The notes beneath the pieces are model-generated. The model was not told the DNA's origin. It worked only from the letters and a program-made list of their open reading frames with translations, and did not search any database. Of a stretch of DNA of 64,000 nt, positions 60,678 through 64,000 are shown piece by piece. Position 1 is the first letter of the stretch. Every line of letters starts with the position of its first letter. A program made the position numbers and the translations under genes. Source of the stretch: Paracoccus onubensis (GTDB taxonomy: Bacteria > Pseudomonadota > Alphaproteobacteria > Rhodobacterales > Rhodobacteraceae); contig NZ_QZCG01000010.1 in assembly GCF_003591515.1 (NCBI RefSeq), forward strand, positions 156,574-220,573, given 5' to 3'.

Positions 60678-61121
60678 ATGGGCGACAGCGATGTGATGCA
60701 GCTATATTCGCGCCGGATTCTGGCGTTGACGACGGAAATTCCGCATCAGGGCCGCCTGGCTGCGCCTCATGGCAGCGCCATGCGCCGGTCGCCGCATTGC
60801 GGATCATCAGTGACCGTCGATGTAACGATGAAGGACGGCCGCGTCGCGGAATTTGCACAGGAAGTCCGGGCCTGCGCCCTGGGACAAGCCTCGGCATCCG
60901 TGCTGGGCAAGGCGGTGATCGGTCAGACCCGCGACCGTCTTGAAACCGCACGCGATCAGTTGCGGGCAATGCTGAAGCAGGATGCCGCGCCTCCCACGGA
61001 ACCATTCGAGGAGCTTGAAGCTTTGCTGCCCGCACGGGAATACCCCAATCGTCACGCCTCGATCCTGCTGGCATGGGAGGCGGTGCTGGCTGCAATTGAC
61101 GAGGTGCAAGCAAAAGCCTGA
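60678..61121 (+). CDS. IscU/NifU N-terminal-like Fe-S scaffold-family protein
   Basis: 147 residues with the IscU fold: first Cys in SPHCGSSV, second in VRACALGQAS. The third Cys of true scaffolds (HC in the C-terminal helix) is replaced, the region reading NRHASILLAWEAV. AAGGA lies three bases before the ATG. Cluster assembly as a carrier or accessory scaffold is possible; activity as primary scaffold is doubtful. Confidence 0.83.
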   Translation: MGDSDVMQLYSRRILALTTEIPHQGRLAAPHGSAMRRSPHCGSSVTVDVTMKDGRVAEFAQEVRACALGQASASVLGKAVIGQTRDRLETARDQLRAMLKQDAAPPTEPFEELEALLPAREYPNRHASILLAWEAVLAAIDEVQAKA

Positions 61122-61144
61122 CCGGCCCAATCGCGAAGCATCAA

Positions 61145-61171
61145 GAAAAAACCGGCCCACAAGGGGCCGGT
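61145..61171 (-). terminator. Terminator for the 31-residue gene
   Basis: ACCGGCCC / GGGCCGGT, perfect 8-bp stem, five-base loop; on the minus strand followed by six T. Confidence 0.88.
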
Positions 61172-61243
61172 CAAGTTACGCGTGACAGGGAGACAGTGAC
61201 GGCGCACAGGCGAAGGCGCCGGCTTACACGCGGGGCAGAGAAA

Positions 61244-61339
61244 TCAGGCCTGCAGGATGGCGGGTAACCAAAGAATGACAACTGTGGTCACGGATAGCGC
61301 GGCGACACCCAACAGATCGGAAGCGAATTCGCGATTCAT
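61244..61339 (-). CDS. 31-residue membrane microprotein
   Basis: Begins MNREFASDLLGVAALS, followed by a hydrophobic helix (VTTVVILWLPAIL) and ends in QA. GAAGGAG lies eight bases before the ATG and a strong terminator follows about 75 bases after the stop, so it has the parts of a real gene. I recall comparable short proteins in relatives but no function. Confidence 0.65.
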   Translation of the reverse strand: MNREFASDLLGVAALSVTTVVILWLPAILQA

Positions 61340-61411
61340 GGCAACAACTCCTTCGTGTTGCCGTTTTGTTCTCATATTGCGGCATCGATGTAAAGAACTT
61401 TTCGAGAACAT

Positions 61412-62212
61412 TCAGGAATTTCGGAACTTCCAGAAATGATCGAGGGGGCCGTGCCCCTGCCCTACACATAGCCGATCGGCACCCGCTATCGCATTGGAAA
61501 CGTATGATTTTGCGGATCTGACAGCCTGTTCTGCATCTTCAGACAGGACCAGTGCGGTCGCTAGCGCCGAAGACAGACTGCAGCCGGTACCATGACTGTT
61601 CCGGGTCGCATGACGGGGGCCTTCCAGCCAAATCCCCCGATTCGCGCTCATCAGCAAGTCGGGCGAATCACACCCGCCAAGATGCCCCCCTTTCAGCAGC
61701 ACCAACCCGGAACCAAGCTCAAGCAACGCCGCGGCCTGTTCCTCCATCTGTGCGCGATCCTGTGCCTCGGGGCAGCTCAGAAGATCCGCGGCTTCCGGCA
61801 GATTCGGCGTAATCACCGTAGCGCGTGGGATCAGATGGTCGCGCAGCGCCGCCACCGCCTGTGCGGCAAGCAGGCGATCCCCGCTTTTCGCCACCATCAC
61901 GGGGTCCAGCACAATGGGACAGGCGCAGCCGTCCAGAGCCTGCGCAACCGCCGCGATCACCGCCGCGTCGCCAAGCATTCCGATTTTCACCGCATCCACG
62001 CGAATATCCTCGAAAACCGCCTGAATCTGCGCGGTGATAAAGGCGGGCGGCACCATGTGAATACCGCTGACGCCACATGTATTCTGTGCCGTCAACCCGG
62101 TAAGCGCCGCCATGCCATAGCCGCCATTCGCTGAAATCGCCTTGAGATCGGCCTGTATCCCCGCTCCGCCAGAGGGATCGGAACCCGCAATAGACAGAAT
62201 ATTCGGTATCAT
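61412..62212 (-). CDS. thiD: Bifunctional hydroxymethylpyrimidine kinase/phosphomethylpyrimidine kinase
   Basis: 266 residues, ribokinase fold. Phosphorylates HMP and HMP-P in thiamine synthesis. Motifs: IAGSDPSGGAGIQADLKA, TAQNTCGV, LDPVMVAKSGDRLL, TPNLPEAADLL and the anion-hole region HGTGCSLSSALAT. ATG at 62212 has GGGAGG upstream. A TPP riboswitch lies 54 bases upstream. Confidence 0.95.
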   Translation of the reverse strand: MIPNILSIAGSDPSGGAGIQADLKAISANGGYGMAALTGLTAQNTCGVSGIHMVPPAFITAQIQAVFEDIRVDAVKIGMLGDAAVIAAVAQALDGCACPIVLDPVMVAKSGDRLLAAQAVAALRDHLIPRATVITPNLPEAADLLSCPEAQDRAQMEEQAAALLELGSGLVLLKGGHLGGCDSPDLLMSANRGIWLEGPRHATRNSHGTGCSLSSALATALVLSEDAEQAVRSAKSYVSNAIAGADRLCVGQGHGPLDHFWKFRNS

Positions 62213-62265
62213 TTCGCCTCCCGCGGCGCGGCGCGCGCGGCATGGGATTTCCATGACAGCAACGC

Positions 62266-62345
62266 GACTTCCTACGCCGGCATGATCCGGTTCAGGTTCA
62301 AAGGGTTCATCTCAGCCCAGGGGCGCCCCCGTCACAGGCTCAGGA
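62266..62345 (-). promoter_or_regulatory. TPP riboswitch (THI element)
   Basis: On the minus strand GGGCTGAGATGAACCC, TTTGAACCTGAACCGG and ATCATGCCGGCGTAGGAA are the conserved thi-box parts in the right order and spacing. It precedes thiD and should repress it when thiamine pyrophosphate is ample; the segment up to the thiD ATG would be the expression platform. Confidence 0.93.
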
Positions 62346-62463
62346 AAACAGAACTCGACGACCTGCACAAGTCCCGCCGGATTCCCGGCATTCAAGCCGG
62401 GGCGTGACTCTGCCGGGCACAAGCTCTAACCAGTATCCAAAAGTTGTAGGGAAAGGCGAGGCA

Positions 62464-63858
<1,395 letters not shown>

Positions 63859-63962
63859 GAAGCAAAGTCTGGTCACGGATGGAGTGCGATGACGGCGTTT
63901 GGCATCCGCTCCATGCAATCCGCAATCACTCTGTTACCTGCCGGATCCGACCGTTTTACCCT

Positions 63963-63991
63963 CTTTCTTCTTTGCCCAAATATCTCGGGGG
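63963..63991 (-). repeat. Rhodobacteraceae intergenic element, copy 3
   Basis: On the minus strand CCCCCGAGATATTT, gap, CAAAGAAGAAAG. Any GC hairpin would lie beyond the right window edge (the sequence ends in a run of C/G). Downstream of gnd. Confidence 0.65.
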
Positions 63992-64000
63992 TCCGGGGGC

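Overview
The window reads as ordinary chromosome of an alphaproteobacterium of the family Rhodobacteraceae, most like Paracoccus or a close relative. The signs are moderately high GC, Rhodobacterales-type gene neighbourhoods (RNA methyltransferase + PIN pair, zwf-pgl-pgi, nrdR-ribD, ribB-ribH-nusB, dnaG-rpoD), a tRNA-His of the aberrant alphaproteobacterial type (no G-1, A73), a degenerate RibA domain fused to RibB, and several copies of an intergenic element I remember from this family. Genes are densely packed, often with 4-base ATGA overlaps.

Layout. 0-9.9 kb: 3' part of trpE, a low-complexity PRC-barrel protein, gpt, RNA methyltransferase + PIN gene, the zwf-pgl-pgi carbon operon with a CceR-like operator, and ftsY. 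9.9-21 kb: orphan TRAP binding protein, enolase, EEP-family hydrolase, SelO, obgE-proB, a SelT/W/H-like redox protein, an acyltransferase and pepN. 21-28.9 kb: an Ala/Asp repeat membrane protein, pntAB, DUF3422, a micro-lipoprotein, ArsC-like, BLH-type phosphatase, gph and a thioredoxin-like protein. 28.9-32 kb: the only clearly accessory stretch, with a decayed ISNCY-type transposase, a secreted Hint-domain protein and about 440 bases without a recognisable gene. 32-38.5 kb: bolA-grxD, a TAXI-type TRAP transporter, tRNA-His, DUF6324, mmcB with a near-consensus SOS box, and a DUF481 outer-membrane protein. 39-48.6 kb: a riboflavin/nusB cluster (nrdR-ribD and ribE-X-ribB-ribH-nusB) split by three capsule genes (kpsS, wza-like, kpsC) on the opposite strand. 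48.8-55.5 kb: yjbQ-rmuC, rpoD, dnaG, TetR. 55.6-64 kb: lipoprotein, L-lactate dehydrogenase-like oxidase, rplY, trmFO-gluQ, hisI, Fe-S scaffold-like protein, a 31-residue membrane protein, thiD under a TPP riboswitch, and gnd.

How the genes work together. zwf, pgl and gnd give the complete oxidative pentose phosphate branch; with pgi, eno and the proton-translocating transhydrogenase pntAB the window is rich in NADPH and sugar-phosphate metabolism. The rib cluster supplies three riboflavin enzymes directly, but its GTP cyclohydrolase II domain lacks its zinc ligands, so that step must be encoded elsewhere. The capsule genes cover the poly-Kdo linker and the outer-membrane exit; the ABC transporter is not here. 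bolA-grxD and the scaffold-like gene touch Fe-S/iron homeostasis.

I did not find a convincing new multi-gene defence or secretion system. The more unusual items are the Hint-protein island, the tRNA-His, the regulatory boxes upstream of zwf and mmcB, the family-wide repeat, the split rib cluster and several tiny genes.
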